From: a virus
Virus record (IMG/VR): IMGVR_UViG_3300036853_000221
Span: 1-21,034 of that record
Reading direction: 5' to 3' (one strand)
DNA: 21,034 nt
Part shown: positions 20,828 to 21,034 of the stretch, in pieces
Layout of the letters: each line of letters begins with the position of its first letter
Position numbering within the stretch: position 1 is the stretch's first letter
Notes under the pieces: generated by a model
Seen by the model: the letters and a program-made list of their open reading frames with translations, nothing else
Database searches by the model: none
What the model was told of the DNA's origin: nothing
Program-made: the position numbers and the translations under genes

Positions 20828-21034
20828 GGCCGCTCCTTTCCGGTCAGGGCACGGTAGCGGGCGAGGATTGGCGCGAGAAACTCGGTTACTTTAATCGTCG
20901 GTCTTTCGTCTGTGAATCTGATATAGGCATAGTTGAACCATTCGCTCATGTCCCCCAGCGCCCCCATCGCGTCGGCCAAGAGGCTCTTGTCCTTCGTGGC
21001 CCCGGCCTCCAGTTCGGCGATGCGGGCGAGGGCG
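20824..21034 (-). CDS. Partial ORF, C-terminal part only
   Basis: About 69 residues ending at TGA 20826-20824, and open to the window edge (N-terminus missing). Read in frame: ...ALARIAELEAGATKDKSLLADAMG..., then EWFNYAYIRFTDERPTIKV and LARYRALTGKERP. It is helical and charged. The stop overlaps the next ATG (ATGA), showing it belongs to the same coupled block. Unknown function. Confidence 0.6.
   Translation of the reverse strand, partial: ALARIAELEAGATKDKSLLADAMGALGDMSEWFNYAYIRFTDERPTIKVTEFLAPILARYRALTGKERP

Noticed and set aside
1-21034. tRNA genes and CRISPR arrays
   Set aside because: No T-loop-like GTTCRANTC with matching acceptor stem was seen and no regularly spaced direct repeats of array size were found by eye. 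A tRNAscan run would settle this.

Overview
The window is about 21 kb of a tailed bacteriophage or prophage (Caudoviricetes) with a lambda/HK97-type head. Nearly every gene lies on the minus strand, so the genome reads from the right end of the window to the left. The sequence is GC-rich and tightly packed. Most gene junctions are 4-base ATGA or GTGA stop/start overlaps, which implies long translationally coupled transcripts. No integrase, repressor, lysis gene, tRNA or host gene is present, so host and lifestyle cannot be read directly. LamG, TPR-glycosyltransferase and SPOUT genes would fit a GC-rich Gram-negative environmental host, but this is inference.

Right part (about 21034 to 15383): early/replication module. 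It begins with a cut-off ORF and two small genes. A 150-bp intergenic stretch follows with a possible promoter and a strikingly structured leader RNA. Then comes a run of overlapping small genes (winged-helix-like protein, unknown 101-aa protein, zinc-ribbon protein, 68-aa acidic protein), a SpoU/TrmL-like SPOUT RNA methyltransferase, an HNH protein, a phage replication-initiation-like protein, a DnaB-family helicase, a 32-aa micro-ORF and a C5 cytosine DNA methyltransferase. The methyltransferase gene is overlapped over its whole length by a second open frame on the same strand.

Centre (about 15348 to 14298): one small plus-strand zinc-ribbon gene, then about 0.7 kb with no convincing gene. 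That stretch holds palindromes, G-runs, a pyrimidine tract and a rightward terminator. It sits just upstream of the terminase genes, where packaging or origin functions often lie.

Left of that (14297 to 6753): head and packaging genes in near-lambda order. They are small terminase, GpA-type large terminase, a gpW-like connector fused to an Ig-like domain, a 43-aa micro-ORF, portal, a 34-aa micro-ORF, a fused prohead protease/major capsid protein, a small protein and a probable head decoration protein. A strong hairpin follows.

Next (6659 to 3241): an inserted five-gene coupled cassette. It has a TPR-glycosyltransferase, a small protein, a SAM methyltransferase, a zinc-ribbon protein and a GT4 glycosyltransferase. 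It lies inside the late region and could modify virion or host-surface glycans.

Left end (3207 to 1): neck and tail genes. They include a LamG-domain protein, repeat-containing surface proteins, a 22-aa hydrophobic micro-ORF, a possible tail-completion protein, a small beta-rich virion protein and the start of a probable major tail protein.

A 13-bp inverted-repeat family (GCAA-N5-TTGC) occurs five times, three of them in the few non-overlapping gaps between late genes. It may mark internal control or processing sites.
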